NCBI RefSeq assembly: GCF_001428865.1
Contig: NZ_LMIV01000002.1
Coordinates: 442,903 to 506,902 of the forward strand
From: Sphingomonas sp. Root241
Lineage (GTDB): Bacteria > Pseudomonadota > Alphaproteobacteria > Sphingomonadales > Sphingomonadaceae
DNA length: 64,000 bases
Reading direction: 5' to 3'
Below, in pieces: positions 43,809 to 53,679 of this stretch (positions within the stretch are counted from its first letter, which is position 1; each line of letters starts with the position of its first letter). The position numbers were made by a program, and so were the translations under genes. Below the pieces are notes generated by a model. That model was not told where the DNA came from, did not search any database, and saw only the letters and a list, made by a program, of their open reading frames with translations.

Positions 43809-44504
43809 TTACTGAGGCAGCGTGACCTTGGTCTCGCCCTCCGGCAGCGCCGGCGCGGCGACCGGTGCGGCCTGATAAGGCGGCGGATTGTCCGCGGCGA
43901 TATAAGCGTGGAGGATGCGCGTCGGGTTCGCGGGTGGCTCGCCGCGTTCGATCTTGTCGACCCACTGCATGCCTTCGACCACGCGGCCGAACACCGTATA
44001 ATCATGATCGAAGCCGAGGCGCGGGCCGAACATGATGAAGAACTGGCTGTTGGCGCTGTTCACGTCCTGCGTGCGCGCGGCCGAGACCGCGCCGCGGACA
44101 TGGGGCAGATTGTTGAACTCGGCGGGCACGTCCGGAAGATCGGATTCGCCGGTGCCGGTGCCGGTCGGATCGCCGCCCTGCGCCATGTTCTCGGGGCCGT
44201 CGATCACGCGGTGAAAGACGATGCCGTCGTAGAATTTGCGACGCGTGAGCGTCTTGACCTGCGCCACCATCTTGGGCGCGACATCGGGGCGCAACCGGAT
44301 GGTGACGCGGCCCCCGGTCGAAAGATCGAGGACCCAGGTGTTTTCCGGATCGGCAGCGACCGTGGTCGCGACGGTCGCCTTGGGATCGGCGGCGACGCCC
44401 TTGAACGTCTCGACCTCCGGCTTGGCGGCAGGGCCCTTCTGGGCGACGGCGGGCACGGCAATCAACATGGCGGCAGCAGCGGCCAAAGCGGCAACGAAAC
44501 GCAT
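43809..44504 (-). CDS. Exported cyclophilin-type peptidyl-prolyl isomerase
   Basis: A 231-residue periplasmic foldase. A signal peptide (AAAAAMLIAVPAVAQ) precedes the cyclophilin domain with FYDGIVFHRVIDG, MAQGGDPTGTGTGES, FFIMFG and HDYTVFGRVVEGM. The active-site arginine is in FHRVI. The ATG at 44504 has GGGG six bases upstream and is chosen over 44510. It lies between coaD and queA on the same strand. Confidence 0.93.
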   Translation of the reverse strand: MRFVAALAAAAAMLIAVPAVAQKGPAAKPEVETFKGVAADPKATVATTVAADPENTWVLDLSTGGRVTIRLRPDVAPKMVAQVKTLTRRKFYDGIVFHRVIDGPENMAQGGDPTGTGTGESDLPDVPAEFNNLPHVRGAVSAARTQDVNSANSQFFIMFGPRLGFDHDYTVFGRVVEGMQWVDKIERGEPPANPTRILHAYIAADNPPPYQAAPVAAPALPEGETKVTLPQ

Positions 44505-44577
44505 CAACATCCCCACTCGGATTTCTCTTGTCGACAAAGGGTCTAGAGCAACTCTGTGGCGGCGGGAAGGCCGCGAC

Positions 44578-45084
44578 TCAACTGCCCTTGCGGCCGATCT
44601 CCGAGACCCGGAGGACGACGTCGGCCTCGACCGAGGGGCTAACGAACTTGCGGATAGCACCGCCGTACAGGGCGATTTCCTTGACCAGCCGCGAAGCGAT
44701 CGGCTGGAGCGAGACGTCGGCCATCAGGAAGACCGTCTCGACGCGATCGTTCAGCTGCTGGTTCATCCCCGCCATCTGATATTCGTACTCGAAGTCAGCG
44801 ACGGCGCGCAGGCCGCGGACGATCATGCCGGCACCTTCGCGCTCGGCGAAGTCCATGAGCAGCGAATCGAAGCTGACGACGTGGATCTCGCCTTCGATCC
44901 CTGCGGTCTCGCGCTCTACCATCGCCAGACGTTCGTCGATCGTGAACATCGGCGACTTGGAGGGATTGGTGGTCACGCCGATCACCAGCCGGTCGACCAG
45001 CTTCGCGCCGCGGCGGATGATGTCCATATGACCGCGCGTGATCGGATCGAAGGTGCCGGGATAGACTCCAATGCGGACGCTCAT
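44578..45084 (-). CDS. coaD: Phosphopantetheine adenylyltransferase
   Basis: A 168-residue hexameric enzyme of CoA synthesis, transferring AMP from ATP to 4'-phosphopantetheine. The nucleotide-binding GTFDPITRGHMD near residue 10 has the TxGH motif, and ASRLVKEIA near residue 130 is the second signature. Its ATG overlaps the ispA stop by 4 bases, which places it in the xseB-ispA-coaD unit. Confidence 0.96.
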   Translation of the reverse strand: MSVRIGVYPGTFDPITRGHMDIIRRGAKLVDRLVIGVTTNPSKSPMFTIDERLAMVERETAGIEGEIHVVSFDSLLMDFAEREGAGMIVRGLRAVADFEYEYQMAGMNQQLNDRVETVFLMADVSLQPIASRLVKEIALYGGAIRKFVSPSVEADVVLRVSEIGRKGS

Positions 45085-45989
45085 CGATCCCTCTCCAGCG
45101 TGTAACGCGCGATGTCGCGCAGCAGATCGGCCTCGGGGCCGTAAGGCTTCAGATGCGCGACTGCCTGGTCGACCAGCAGCCGCGCCTGTTCGCGGGCGCG
45201 ATCGAGGCCGAGCAGGGTGAGGAACGTCTCCTTCCCGGCCGACGCGTCCTTGCGGAGCTTCTTACCGGCGAGCGCTTCGTCGCCCTCGGCATCGAGGATA
45301 TCGTCGGCGATCTGGAAGGCGAGGCCGAGATCGCGGGCATAGCCACGCAGGCCCGTGCGGCCCTCGGGCGGCAGTCGGCCGAGGATCGCGCCGCTCTCGA
45401 CCGCGCAGGAGATCAGCGCGCCGGTCTTCATCGCCTGCAGCCGCGTGACGGTGGGCAAGTCGAAGCTCGCCTTCGCGGCCTCCAGGTCCATCATCTGCCC
45501 GCCCGCCATGCCCGAGGGCCCCGAGGCATGGGCGAGCGCGCCGACCAATTCGACGCGCACGAAGGGATCGGCATGCGTCGCTTCGCCGGCGAGGATCTCG
45601 AAGGCGAGCGCGTGCAGGCAATCGCCGGCGAGAATCGCAGTCGCCTCGTCGAATGCCTTGTGCACCGTCGGCTTGCCGCGGCGCATGTCGTCATCGTCCA
45701 TCGCCGGCAGATCGTCATGGATCAGCGAATAGACATGGATGCATTCGAGTGCGGCCGCGACACGGGCGGTGGCGGTGCGGTTGACTCCGAACAGGCCTGC
45801 AGTGCCGAATACGAGCAAGGGCCGCAGCCTTTTGCCCCCGCCGATCGCGGCGTGGCGCATCGCGCGGTACAGGCCTTCGCGGGGATCGTCGGGGATCGCC
45901 AGCAGCACGTCGAACTGGCGATCGATCTCGGTGGAGACCTGCCTGAGCGCCGACTGGAGCGCGAGAGACGCGTCGGCCACGCTCGCCAC
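45081..45989 (-). CDS. ispA: Polyprenyl (farnesyl) diphosphate synthase
   Basis: A 302-residue trans-prenyltransferase condensing IPP with allylic diphosphates. The first aspartate-rich motif is DDLPAMD (92-98), followed by MRRGKPT, and the second is DDILDAEGD. Genes of this type next to xseB normally make farnesyl diphosphate. The start is GTG at 45989, five bases past the xseB stop; a GTG at 45980 is an alternative. dxs, the usual third member of the group, is not adjacent. Confidence 0.92.
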   Translation of the reverse strand: MASVADASLALQSALRQVSTEIDRQFDVLLAIPDDPREGLYRAMRHAAIGGGKRLRPLLVFGTAGLFGVNRTATARVAAALECIHVYSLIHDDLPAMDDDDMRRGKPTVHKAFDEATAILAGDCLHALAFEILAGEATHADPFVRVELVGALAHASGPSGMAGGQMMDLEAAKASFDLPTVTRLQAMKTGALISCAVESGAILGRLPPEGRTGLRGYARDLGLAFQIADDILDAEGDEALAGKKLRKDASAGKETFLTLLGLDRAREQARLLVDQAVAHLKPYGPEADLLRDIARYTLERDR

Positions 45990-45993
45990 CCGG

Positions 45994-46239
45994 TCAGCCG
46001 GCGGCGAAGGGAGCGGTGCCGGTGGCGCGGCCCTGCGCGTCGGTACGGATTGCCTCGATGCGGGCCTGCGCGGCGTCGAGCCGGGCGGCGCACTGACGGC
46101 GGAGCTGGTCGCCGCGTTCGTAGAGGTCGATCGCCTCCTGGAGCTGTGCGTCGCCGCTTTCGAGCCGCATGACGATTCGCTCGAGTTCCTTGAGAGCCTC
46201 CTCGAACGAGAGCTCCGAGATTTGCGCTTCGTCTGCCAT
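45994..46239 (-). CDS. xseB: Exodeoxyribonuclease VII small subunit
   Basis: An 81-residue helical subunit of exonuclease VII, which degrades single-stranded DNA. The family core [24 protein letters not shown] is at residues 7-30, and a second helix [25 protein letters not shown] forms the pair. The ATG at 46239 is at the head of the leftward ispA-coaD unit; the aldehyde dehydrogenase gene is divergent from it. Confidence 0.93.
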   Translation of the reverse strand: MADEAQISELSFEEALKELERIVMRLESGDAQLQEAIDLYERGDQLRRQCAARLDAAQARIEAIRTDAQGRATGTAPFAAG

Positions 46240-46326
46240 GCGCCCGCTATGCGGCAGGGCGGGCGGGGATTGCAACCGCCGAACCACACCACATGTTGAG
46301 CACGGAGTTTCGAGGAGACGCGCGCC

Positions 46327-47706
46327 ATGTTCACGAGCATCAACCCCGCCACCGGCGAGGCCGGCGAAAGCTTCCGCGAGCTGGACGCCGACGACGTGGA
46401 ACTGGCGCTGAGCCGCGCGCAGACCTGCTTCCAGTCGTGGCGCAATTCCCCGCTCGACCAGCGGACCGCGTTGCTCGGGCGAATCGCGGACCAATGGGGA
46501 GCGAACAAGCAGCACTTGGCCGAGACCGCGGTGAAGGAGATGGGCAAGCCGATCACCGGCGCGATCGCCGAGGTCGAGAAATGCATTTCGGGCTTCCGGC
46601 ATTATGCCGAGCATGGGCCTGGCTATCTGGAGCCGACCGAAGTGACGACGCCCGGCGGCCGCGCGGTGGCGCGCTGGCTGCCAATGGGTCCGGTGCTCGC
46701 CGTGATGCCGTGGAACTTCCCCTATTGGCAGGTGGTCCGTTTCCTTGCGCCGACGATCATGGCGGGCAATGTCGCGCTGCTGAAGCATGCGTCGAGCGTA
46801 CAGGGCTGCGGCGCGCTGATGCAGCAATTGGCGAGCGCGGCGGGCGCGCCCGACGGGCTGTTCCAGAACCTCGCGATCAAGTCCGACAAGGTCTCGGACA
46901 TCATCGCCGACAAGCGCGTGGTGGCCGTGACGCTGACCGGCAGCGAAAGCGCGGGCGCCAAGGTCGCGCAGGCGGCGGGCAAGGCGCTCAAGAAAGTGGT
47001 GCTCGAGCTGGGCGGATCGGATCCGCTGATCGTGATGCCCTCGGCCGATCTCGATCTGGCGGCGAAGACCGCGGTTACCGCGCGCGTCCAGAATGCCGGG
47101 CAGAGCTGCATCTGCGCCAAGAGGATGATCGTGCAAGCGGACGTTTATGACGCGTTCCTCGACAAATTCTCGGAAGGCATGAAGGCGGTGAAGATCGGCG
47201 ATCCGATGGACGCGGCCACGGTGATGGGGCCGCTTTCCAGCGAGGCGCAGCGCGATACGGTGCTGGAGCAGGTCGAACGCGCGAAGGCGGCGGGGGCGAC
47301 TCTGCTGTTCGGTGCCGAGAAGATCGACCGCGAAGGCGCGTGGATGACACCGGGCGTGCTCGTGGGGCTCGATCCGGAGAGCGATGTCGCGAAGGAGGAG
47401 ATCTTCGGGCCGGTCGCCGCAGTGTACAAGGCGGAGGATGTGGACGCGGCGATCGCGCTGGCGAACGACGTTCCCTACGGGCTCGGCTCGGCGGTGTGGA
47501 CCAGGGACGAGGCCGAGATCGAGCGGTTCGCGCGGGACATCGAGTCCGGAATGACCGCGGTGAATTCGCTGCTCGCCTCGACGCCGGCGGCGCCGTTCGG
47601 GGGGGTGAAGCTGTCGGGGCACGGCCGCGAGCTGGGGCCGTGGGGGATGCACGAGTTCATGAACTTGAAGGCCGTGATGTACGGTGCTGGGAAGGCGGGG
47701 GATTGA
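46327..47706 (+). CDS. NAD(P)-dependent aldehyde dehydrogenase (succinate-semialdehyde type)
   Basis: A 459-residue class of ALDH. The cofactor/catalytic motif VLELGGSDP carries the general-base glutamate and [11 protein letters not shown] the nucleophilic cysteine; MPWNFPYW is the N-terminal signature. Overall it fits the succinate-semialdehyde dehydrogenase (Sad/GabD-like) group. GAGGAGAC precedes the ATG. It is flanked by divergent xseB and convergent cupredoxin, so it is probably a single-gene unit. Confidence 0.9.
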   Translation: MFTSINPATGEAGESFRELDADDVELALSRAQTCFQSWRNSPLDQRTALLGRIADQWGANKQHLAETAVKEMGKPITGAIAEVEKCISGFRHYAEHGPGYLEPTEVTTPGGRAVARWLPMGPVLAVMPWNFPYWQVVRFLAPTIMAGNVALLKHASSVQGCGALMQQLASAAGAPDGLFQNLAIKSDKVSDIIADKRVVAVTLTGSESAGAKVAQAAGKALKKVVLELGGSDPLIVMPSADLDLAAKTAVTARVQNAGQSCICAKRMIVQADVYDAFLDKFSEGMKAVKIGDPMDAATVMGPLSSEAQRDTVLEQVERAKAAGATLLFGAEKIDREGAWMTPGVLVGLDPESDVAKEEIFGPVAAVYKAEDVDAAIALANDVPYGLGSAVWTRDEAEIERFARDIESGMTAVNSLLASTPAAPFGGVKLSGHGRELGPWGMHEFMNLKAVMYGAGKAGD

Positions 47707-47716
47707 GACCCAAGGC

Positions 47717-48085
47717 TCAGTGCACGACGAACCTGCCGGTCATACCGAAGCTGGCGTGGAGGAAATGGGTGCATTTGATCGGATAGTTGCCGGGGACGGG
47801 GGCAGTGAAGTGGATGTCGGCGGTCTCGCCGCTTTCGAGCTCGATCTTGCCCTCCTTGATCCTGGCGCGGTCCGCCGGTGCTATCGTCGCGGCGGCGAAG
47901 AAGGCCTTGGCCGCGAAGCTGTGGCCGCCCTTGCTCGTCAGATGCAGGACATAAGGCCGGCCGTGAGTCAGCTGGATGGTCGAGGGGATGAATTCGAAAT
48001 TGGAGAGCGCAACGTCGATGCGCTGCTCGGCGGGGGCAGCAGCAGTGAGGGCGAGAAACGCGAGCGCGGCGAGACGGGGGAGCAT
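47717..48085 (-). CDS. Exported cupredoxin-domain protein
   Basis: A 122-residue secreted protein with a signal peptide ([15 protein letters not shown]) and a plastocyanin-like domain. Likely copper ligands are the histidine in GGHSFAAK, then Cys, His and Met in [12 protein letters not shown]. This resembles small cupredoxins used in electron transfer or copper handling. AAGGAGGT sits just before its ATG. No cognate oxidase is nearby. Confidence 0.87.
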   Translation of the reverse strand: MLPRLAALAFLALTAAAPAEQRIDVALSNFEFIPSTIQLTHGRPYVLHLTSKGGHSFAAKAFFAAATIAPADRARIKEGKIELESGETADIHFTAPVPGNYPIKCTHFLHASFGMTGRFVVH

Positions 48086-48165
48086 GGGACCTCCTTGCGG
48101 CGGCCAGTCTAGGCCTGGTGGGGGTGGGCTGCAACGGCGGCGGAGATGTCCGCCACCGAGGCAAA

Positions 48166-48273
48166 TCCCTCCCCGGAAGGGGAAGGCAGCTACCTGCGGG
48201 TGTAAGGCACGAGGAGAGCAACCCCCTTCACCACGCCACTGCGTGGCACGGTCCCCCTCCAGTTCCGGGAAGG
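48166..48273. repeat. Degenerate GC-rich repeat downstream of the acyl-CoA ligase
   Basis: The arms (ccctccccggaaggggaagg at the left and a decayed ttccgggaaggaa at the right) are imperfect, with an inner hairpin ccacgccactgcgtgg. It appears to be a weathered member of the palindrome family. Confidence 0.5.
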
Positions 48274-48275
48274 AA

Positions 48276-49964
48276 CTAGTTGGGGCTCCGAACTTCGGCG
48301 AGCAGGTCCTTGCGGCTCAACTTGCCGATCATCGTCTTGGGCAGGCTTTCGCGCACCACCACTTCCGAGACTCGTTCGTGTTTGCCGAGTTGGGGGTTTA
48401 GCCAGAGGCTTAGTTCGGTGCCCGAGATCGGCTCGGCATCCGCGTCGAGAACGACATAGGCGTGGGGCAGCTCGCCGTGATAGGCGTCGGGCAGGCCGAT
48501 CACGAGCGCTTCCTTGATCGCCGGGTGGCGATAGAGAACCGCCTCGATCTGACTCGGGAAGACCTTGAAGCCGCCGACCGCGATCATGTCCTTCAGCCGG
48601 TCGACGATGCGGATATAGCCGTCCGCGTCGATCGTCCCGACATCGCCGGTGCGCAGCCAGTGATCGTCGACGAACACGTCGGCATCGGCTTCGGGGCGGT
48701 TCCAATAGCCCTTCATGATCTGCGGGCCCGAGACGACGATCTCGCCGGGCTCGTCCGGCGGCGGCGGGCGCGTGGGATCCTCCTTGTCGACGAGGCGGAC
48801 GCGCGTGCCGGCGAGCGGCTGGCCGATCGTGCCGGGCTTGTTGAGGCCTTCATAGGGATTGGTCGAGACCACGCCCGAGCTTTCGGACAGGCCATAGCCC
48901 TCGATCACCCGCGCACCGGTGATGCGCTCCCATTCCTCCTTGAGCTGGGCAGGGAGCGGCGCGCCGCCCGATACGCAATAGCGCAGGCTGGTGAAATCCG
49001 AGGGCTTCATTCCCGGCGCGTCGAGCAGCGCCTGGTACATGGTGGGGACGCCGGGCAGCGAGCGCGGCCGGGTGCGGCGCAACTCGGCGAGCGCCTGCTT
49101 GGCATTGAAGCGCGGCAGCATCACGATCTCGCCGCCGGTCAACACGGTGCGATTGAGCACGCAGGTATTGGCGAAGACGTGGAAGAACGGGAGCACGCCC
49201 AGGATCTTGTCCTGCGTCTTGCCCAGGTCCGGATCGAGCCGGGCGACCTGCCGCGCGTTGGCCGAGAGATTCTGGTGCGTCAGCATCGCGCCCTTGGGCG
49301 TACCGGTGGTGCCGCCGGTATATTGGATCAATGCGAGATCGCGTTCGGGATCGAGCGTCACGCGCTCGCAGCTGCCCGGATTGGCGATCAGCTTCGAGAA
49401 AGCGAGGATGCGGGGATCGTCGGGGCGCGGCGCGACTTCCTTCGCCTTGAACCAGCGATAGAGCAGCGACTTGGTGGGCGGCAGCGCGCCCGCCACCGAT
49501 CCCACGACCAGCCGCTCGAGCGCACTCGCCTCGAGCACTTTGAGCGCGGTGGGCAGCAATGCCGAGGCCGATAGCGTGAAGAGCAGCTTCGTCCCCGAAT
49601 CCTCGACCTGCGCCGCCAGCTCCTCGACCGAATAGAGCGGCGAGAAATTGACCACCGTCGCGCCGAGCCTGAGAATGCCGTAATAAGCCGCGACATAATG
49701 GGGGACGTTGGGCAGGAAGAGCCCGATCCGGTCGCCCCGGCCATAGCCGAGCGCCTTCAGTCCGCAGGCGACGCGATCGGCGCCGTCCAGCGTCTCTGCG
49801 TAGCTGTATTTCCGGCCCATGAAATCGAGGAGCGGCGCGTGCGGATGGGCCGCGGCGCTCGCCTCGAAAAGCTCGACCATGGAAACGGGCGGGAAGACAT
49901 CGTCCCACTTGCCCGGGTGATTGAACGCGGTACGCCAGACCTGCTCGGGATCAGTCATTGACAT
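48276..49964 (-). CDS. Long-chain fatty acid--CoA ligase (AMP-binding)
   Basis: A 562-residue adenylate-forming enzyme, FadD-like, activating fatty acids as acyl-CoA. The P-loop-like YTGGTTGTPKGAM, the adenine motif GYGLSESS, and the hinge RTGDVGTIDADGYIRIVDRLKDM are present; the C-terminal lysine appears in KTMIGKLSRKDL. The start at ATG 49964 (MSMTDPEQ) is chosen; TTG 49976 and ATG 49958 are possible. It is 12 bases from a tiny hypothetical gene reading the same way. Confidence 0.93.
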   Translation of the reverse strand: MSMTDPEQVWRTAFNHPGKWDDVFPPVSMVELFEASAAAHPHAPLLDFMGRKYSYAETLDGADRVACGLKALGYGRGDRIGLFLPNVPHYVAAYYGILRLGATVVNFSPLYSVEELAAQVEDSGTKLLFTLSASALLPTALKVLEASALERLVVGSVAGALPPTKSLLYRWFKAKEVAPRPDDPRILAFSKLIANPGSCERVTLDPERDLALIQYTGGTTGTPKGAMLTHQNLSANARQVARLDPDLGKTQDKILGVLPFFHVFANTCVLNRTVLTGGEIVMLPRFNAKQALAELRRTRPRSLPGVPTMYQALLDAPGMKPSDFTSLRYCVSGGAPLPAQLKEEWERITGARVIEGYGLSESSGVVSTNPYEGLNKPGTIGQPLAGTRVRLVDKEDPTRPPPPDEPGEIVVSGPQIMKGYWNRPEADADVFVDDHWLRTGDVGTIDADGYIRIVDRLKDMIAVGGFKVFPSQIEAVLYRHPAIKEALVIGLPDAYHGELPHAYVVLDADAEPISGTELSLWLNPQLGKHERVSEVVVRESLPKTMIGKLSRKDLLAEVRSPN

Positions 49965-49989
49965 TGGTGTAAGCAAGCCTCGCTTGCGG

Positions 49990-50196
49990 TCAATAGCCCA
50001 GCCGCTTGCTCCAGGTCACCAGGACCGAGATCGAAGCGAGGCCGATATCGACGACCGCCTGCGCCTTTTGCGGATCGAGATCGCCGGTGCGGTGGGTGAG
50101 GATGCGGATGTCGGCGCGGTGATCGGGCGAGGCGAATGCGACCAGGCCCAAGGCCGCCACGGCTGCGAGCAGGATCGTTCGGCGGCGCTGCATCAT
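49990..50196 (-). CDS. Short hypothetical exported or membrane protein, 68 residues
   Basis: The protein starts MMQRRRTILLAAVAALGLVAFASPDHRAD, a clear signal peptide or single TM helix, followed by about 40 residues ending in WSKRLGY. No family is recognised. It lies between the ligase and the GGDEF gene on the same strand, and its codon use fits, so it may be a real small gene. Confidence 0.5.
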   Translation of the reverse strand: MMQRRRTILLAAVAALGLVAFASPDHRADIRILTHRTGDLDPQKAQAVVDIGLASISVLVTWSKRLGY

Positions 50197-50235
50197 TCCC
50201 CAGCCATAAGCCCGGCGGGGCGAAGCGGCAAGCGA

Positions 50236-51939
50236 TCAGGCGGCGTCGCGCAGGGCATGGCGGACGCGATCGCGCCCCGCCGACTTGGCTTCGAACAATG
50301 CCGCGTCGGCGACCCGGTACAGCGCCTTCCAGTCGACTTCGCTGGCGAGCGTGCCGCGGCAGGTGCCGATGCTGGCGGTGACCTGGACGTCGAAGGGCAT
50401 GCGCATCTGGCGGAGCCGGACGAGCAACGCCTCGGGCTCGATCGGGGCTTCGGCGGGCGTGAGGATCGCGAATTCCTCGCCGCCGATGCGCGCGACCAGC
50501 GTGCCCTGCGGCACCGAAGTGCGCAGCATCCGGGCGAAAACGCGGAGAACCTCGTCGCCGCCGTCATGGCCGAGCGTTTCGTTGACGCGCTTGAAGTGAT
50601 CGAGGTCGATGATCAGCAGCAATTGCTCGCCGATGCGGCCGATCGCCTGGTGGAGGAAGGCGCGGCGATTGAGCAGCCCGGTGAGCGGATCGGTATCGGC
50701 GAGGCGGCGCATCATCACTTCGCGCTCGATCGCGTCGTCGCGCTCGTCGCGCAGCAGCCGGATGCGATAGGCGACCGCGAGCGAGGAGACGATCGCCTCT
50801 ACGATCATCGCGAGGATCGTCGAATTGTCGATCCAGAAGCTCCACGGCAATATGTGGATATTGGCAAGCGCGCGCAGCACCGAAGTCAGGAGCGGCGCGC
50901 CCCAGGCAATGGCGAACAGCCAAAGATAATTGCTCCTGAGCCGCCACGCGCGCCACAGCACCGGCACCACCGCCGCGGCCAGCGCGACGAACGCGCAGGT
51001 GAAGGCGAGGTCGACCGCCTGAATCGCGAACGGCGCGGTGAGGAAATAGAACAGCCCGATGCCGGTCACCGCGACACCGACCCAGGTCGCGTAGCGGCCA
51101 AGCCAGCCGGCGAAGATGCGCTCCTCGAAGAAGCTGCGCGCGAAGACCAGAGCGGCGGTCCCGGTGCTGCCGACCAACAGGTAATTGATGCGCAGGCGGG
51201 TGTTGTTGGCGATATCGGGCCAGGCCCAGGCGAGCGCGCCCGACGAGGAGAACGTATAAGCGAGCAGCAGCCCGACCATCATGCAGTAATAAAGCTGAAA
51301 GCGGTGGCGCAGCGCACCCCACAAAGCGAGATTGTAGATGATCAGCGCGATCGCGAGGCCGGCGAAGCCCGCGTAAAGCGCGGCCATCGATAAATTCGCA
51401 TGCTCGCTCTGCTGGCCGGTAGAGAGGCGGGCGCCGAGGAGGATGCCGCGCAGATTGCTGGCGCCCTCGACATGCCACATCAGCCGGACCACCCGCGCCT
51501 GCAGGCGCGGCAACGGCTGCTCGACGATCGCGCCGAGCTGGATGTACGGCGTGACTCCGCGCGCGTCGGTGCCCTGCGAATGGATGCTGCCGTCGCTGTA
51601 GAGGACGTGGAGCGTGAGCCCCTGCTGCCACAGGCTGGCGATCCGGACGTTGAGCGGCGCGCGCGAGCGCGAGCGCTGGTCGATGTCCTCGGAGACCGCC
51701 CAGTAGCTTCCCGGCCCGAATTGATGCTGCGGCGTGGTGCAGTCGAAGCGGCCGGGCCGGCGGATCAGAGCCGCGGCGTCCATCCCGCCGGTATCGCGCA
51801 GCACGCAGACCCGGAGCGGCTTGCCCGCGACGCCCGCCTGCGCCCACGCGGGCGCGCCGCACCACAGCAGGGTGCACGCGGCGAGCGCCAGCAGGCAGTT
51901 CTTCAGTCCCCCGAGCATGCCGAACGCTACGCGCCGCAT
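50236..51939 (-). CDS. 7TMR-DISM-type diguanylate cyclase (GGDEF)
   Basis: A 567-residue sensor cyclase. The N-terminal signal is followed by a periplasmic beta-sandwich domain (about 40-180), seven membrane helices of the DISM type (FAGLAIALIIYNLALW to the last near 395), a short coiled linker, then the GGDEF domain with DPLTGLLNRRAF, DLDHFKRVNETLGHDGGDE and the active-site GGEEF. The RxxD inhibitory site is not obvious. It should make cyclic di-GMP. ATG 51939 or 51918 are plausible starts. Confidence 0.9.
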   Translation of the reverse strand: MRRVAFGMLGGLKNCLLALAACTLLWCGAPAWAQAGVAGKPLRVCVLRDTGGMDAAALIRRPGRFDCTTPQHQFGPGSYWAVSEDIDQRSRSRAPLNVRIASLWQQGLTLHVLYSDGSIHSQGTDARGVTPYIQLGAIVEQPLPRLQARVVRLMWHVEGASNLRGILLGARLSTGQQSEHANLSMAALYAGFAGLAIALIIYNLALWGALRHRFQLYYCMMVGLLLAYTFSSSGALAWAWPDIANNTRLRINYLLVGSTGTAALVFARSFFEERIFAGWLGRYATWVGVAVTGIGLFYFLTAPFAIQAVDLAFTCAFVALAAAVVPVLWRAWRLRSNYLWLFAIAWGAPLLTSVLRALANIHILPWSFWIDNSTILAMIVEAIVSSLAVAYRIRLLRDERDDAIEREVMMRRLADTDPLTGLLNRRAFLHQAIGRIGEQLLLIIDLDHFKRVNETLGHDGGDEVLRVFARMLRTSVPQGTLVARIGGEEFAILTPAEAPIEPEALLVRLRQMRMPFDVQVTASIGTCRGTLASEVDWKALYRVADAALFEAKSAGRDRVRHALRDAA

Positions 51940-52033
51940 CCCCAACAACCCGTAAAGATCGGCCCCCAAAGCGCCGCAGGCACGTTGATTTCGCGGCCGC
52001 GGCCGCTAAGTCGCTGCGAAAACGGGAGCACGC

Positions 52034-53230
52034 ATGCACGCCATCACGACCGCAAGGGCCAGCGACGCGCGGCTGGAATCGGTCGACATCGTACGGGGTT
52101 TCGCGCTGCTGGCGCTGTTCCTGGTCCATATGATCGAGAGCTACGAGCTCTATTGGGCCGATCCGAAGACCGGCCCGATCTCGGACACGGTCTATCTATT
52201 GTTCATGGGCAAGAGCTTTTCGCTGCTTGCGTTGTGCTTTGGGTTCAGTTTCTTCGTCCTGATGGGCCGCGCGGCGCAGCGCGGCGTGGACTTCACTGCG
52301 CGCTTCGCATGGCGGCTGACCGTGCTGTTCGGCATCGGCTTCGTCCATGCGATGGTCTATCGCGGCGACATCATCCAGTTGCTCGCATTGATGGGCTTCC
52401 TGCTGCTCGCCTTCCACCGCGTGCGCAGCAATCGGCTGCTGATCGGCATCGCATTGCTGTGCTTCGCCAACCCGATCCAGCTCTTCCAGCTCGCCGCGGC
52501 GATGTCGGGCGCGGGCTGGGCCAACCAGCCTCCGCACCATTTCTCGGACCCGGCGATGGCCGTCTATCTCCACGGCAACCTCGCCGAGCATTTCCGCGCG
52601 AACCTGTGGACCGGCCAGCTGCCCAAATGGTGGTTCATGGTCGAATCGGGGCGGTTCACCCAGATCCTCGGCCTGTACCTGGTCGGCATGGTGCTCGGGC
52701 GGATCGGCTTCTTCGCGCGGCTGGGCGACTTCGCCAAGGCGCGCGGACTTGCGCTGGCAGCCGCCGCGGCGACGGCATTGGCCTTCTATTTCCTGCGCGA
52801 CGGCATCAAGGCGTGGTTCGCCGCGCAGCATCACGGCGAGGCGTCCGACCGATTGCTCTCCTATCTGCTCGGCAGCTGGTTCGAGCTCTCCGGCACGGCA
52901 GTGTGGCTGCTGGTGCTGCTCGCGCTCTTCCAGAGCCCGGCGCGCGTCGCGATCCGTCCGCTCGCGGCGGTCGGCCGCACGACGCTCACGCTCTACATCC
53001 TGCAATCCCTGGTGTTCGTGCCGGTCTTCTACGGCTTCGGGCTGGGCCATTACGAGGACTGGGACCAGCTGACGCGCCTCTGGGTCGGGATCGGCGCGAT
53101 CGCCGCGCAGCTGGTGCTCGCCGCCTGGTGGCTGCGACACTTCCAGTACGGCCCGATCGAATGGGCGTGGCGCGCGCTGACCTATTGGCGCCGCGACGTG
53201 CCGTTCCGCAGGCGCGCCGCTTCCGCCTGA
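52034..53230 (+). CDS. DUF418 family integral membrane protein (YeiB-like)
   Basis: A 398-residue protein with about ten TM helices. SVDIVRGFALLALFLVHM near residue 17 and LGLYLVGMVLGR are typical of the acyltransferase-3-like DUF418 family, of unknown function, sometimes linked to envelope polymers. GGGAG is seven bases before ATG 52034. Its 3' end overlaps the convergent VanZ-like gene by 49 bases. Confidence 0.9.
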   Translation: MHAITTARASDARLESVDIVRGFALLALFLVHMIESYELYWADPKTGPISDTVYLLFMGKSFSLLALCFGFSFFVLMGRAAQRGVDFTARFAWRLTVLFGIGFVHAMVYRGDIIQLLALMGFLLLAFHRVRSNRLLIGIALLCFANPIQLFQLAAAMSGAGWANQPPHHFSDPAMAVYLHGNLAEHFRANLWTGQLPKWWFMVESGRFTQILGLYLVGMVLGRIGFFARLGDFAKARGLALAAAAATALAFYFLRDGIKAWFAAQHHGEASDRLLSYLLGSWFELSGTAVWLLVLLALFQSPARVAIRPLAAVGRTTLTLYILQSLVFVPVFYGFGLGHYEDWDQLTRLWVGIGAIAAQLVLAAWWLRHFQYGPIEWAWRALTYWRRDVPFRRRAASA

Positions 53231-53571
53231 CGCCCGCGCACGAGGCGCCGGGCGGCGGCGGCGAGCGCGAGCGTGACGAGGATCGCGCCCGTATCCGCCA
53301 CCCAGTCGCGCCAGTCGGAATCGCGGTGAAGCGCCGGGATCGCCTGAACGACCTCGATCAGCGCGCCGAACGCCGAAAGGGCGATCAGCAGCCGCAGCCG
53401 CGACATCGCGGGCCAGGCGGCGCAGGCGAGCGCAGTGAGCACCGTGAACGCGAGGATATGCTGGACCTTGTCGACCGGATCGCCCGGAAGCTGTGGCGGA
53501 TGCGGCAACGTCGCCATGACGAAGGCGAAGGCGAGAGCGGCCCAGAAGGCCCAGGCAAGATATCGGTGCAT
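53182..53571 (-). CDS. VanZ-like membrane protein
   Basis: A 129-residue protein with four TM helices and a VanZ-like signature (DKVQHILAFTVLTALA, then EVVQAIPALHRDSDWRDWVADTGAI). In enterococci VanZ lowers teicoplanin affinity, but in proteobacteria the role is unclear. Its last 16 codons lie antisense to the end of the DUF418 gene, a long overlap for convergent genes. Confidence 0.82.
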   Translation of the reverse strand: MHRYLAWAFWAALAFAFVMATLPHPPQLPGDPVDKVQHILAFTVLTALACAAWPAMSRLRLLIALSAFGALIEVVQAIPALHRDSDWRDWVADTGAILVTLALAAAARRLVRGRQAEAARLRNGTSRRQ

Positions 53572-53679
53572 GCAGGCGGCGAATGCCCGAAGCGGCGTCC
53601 TGGGGCAATCGTGACGTTATCGAGGCGAGCGGCTCACGTGCCCCGCGTCAGCGTGAAGCTCGACGCGAGGCCTTGAGGT

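Noticed and set aside
48086-48275. A possible small gene between the cupredoxin and acyl-CoA ligase genes
   Set aside because: The stretch is dominated by a decayed palindrome, and no frame has a ribosome site or a stable codon pattern.
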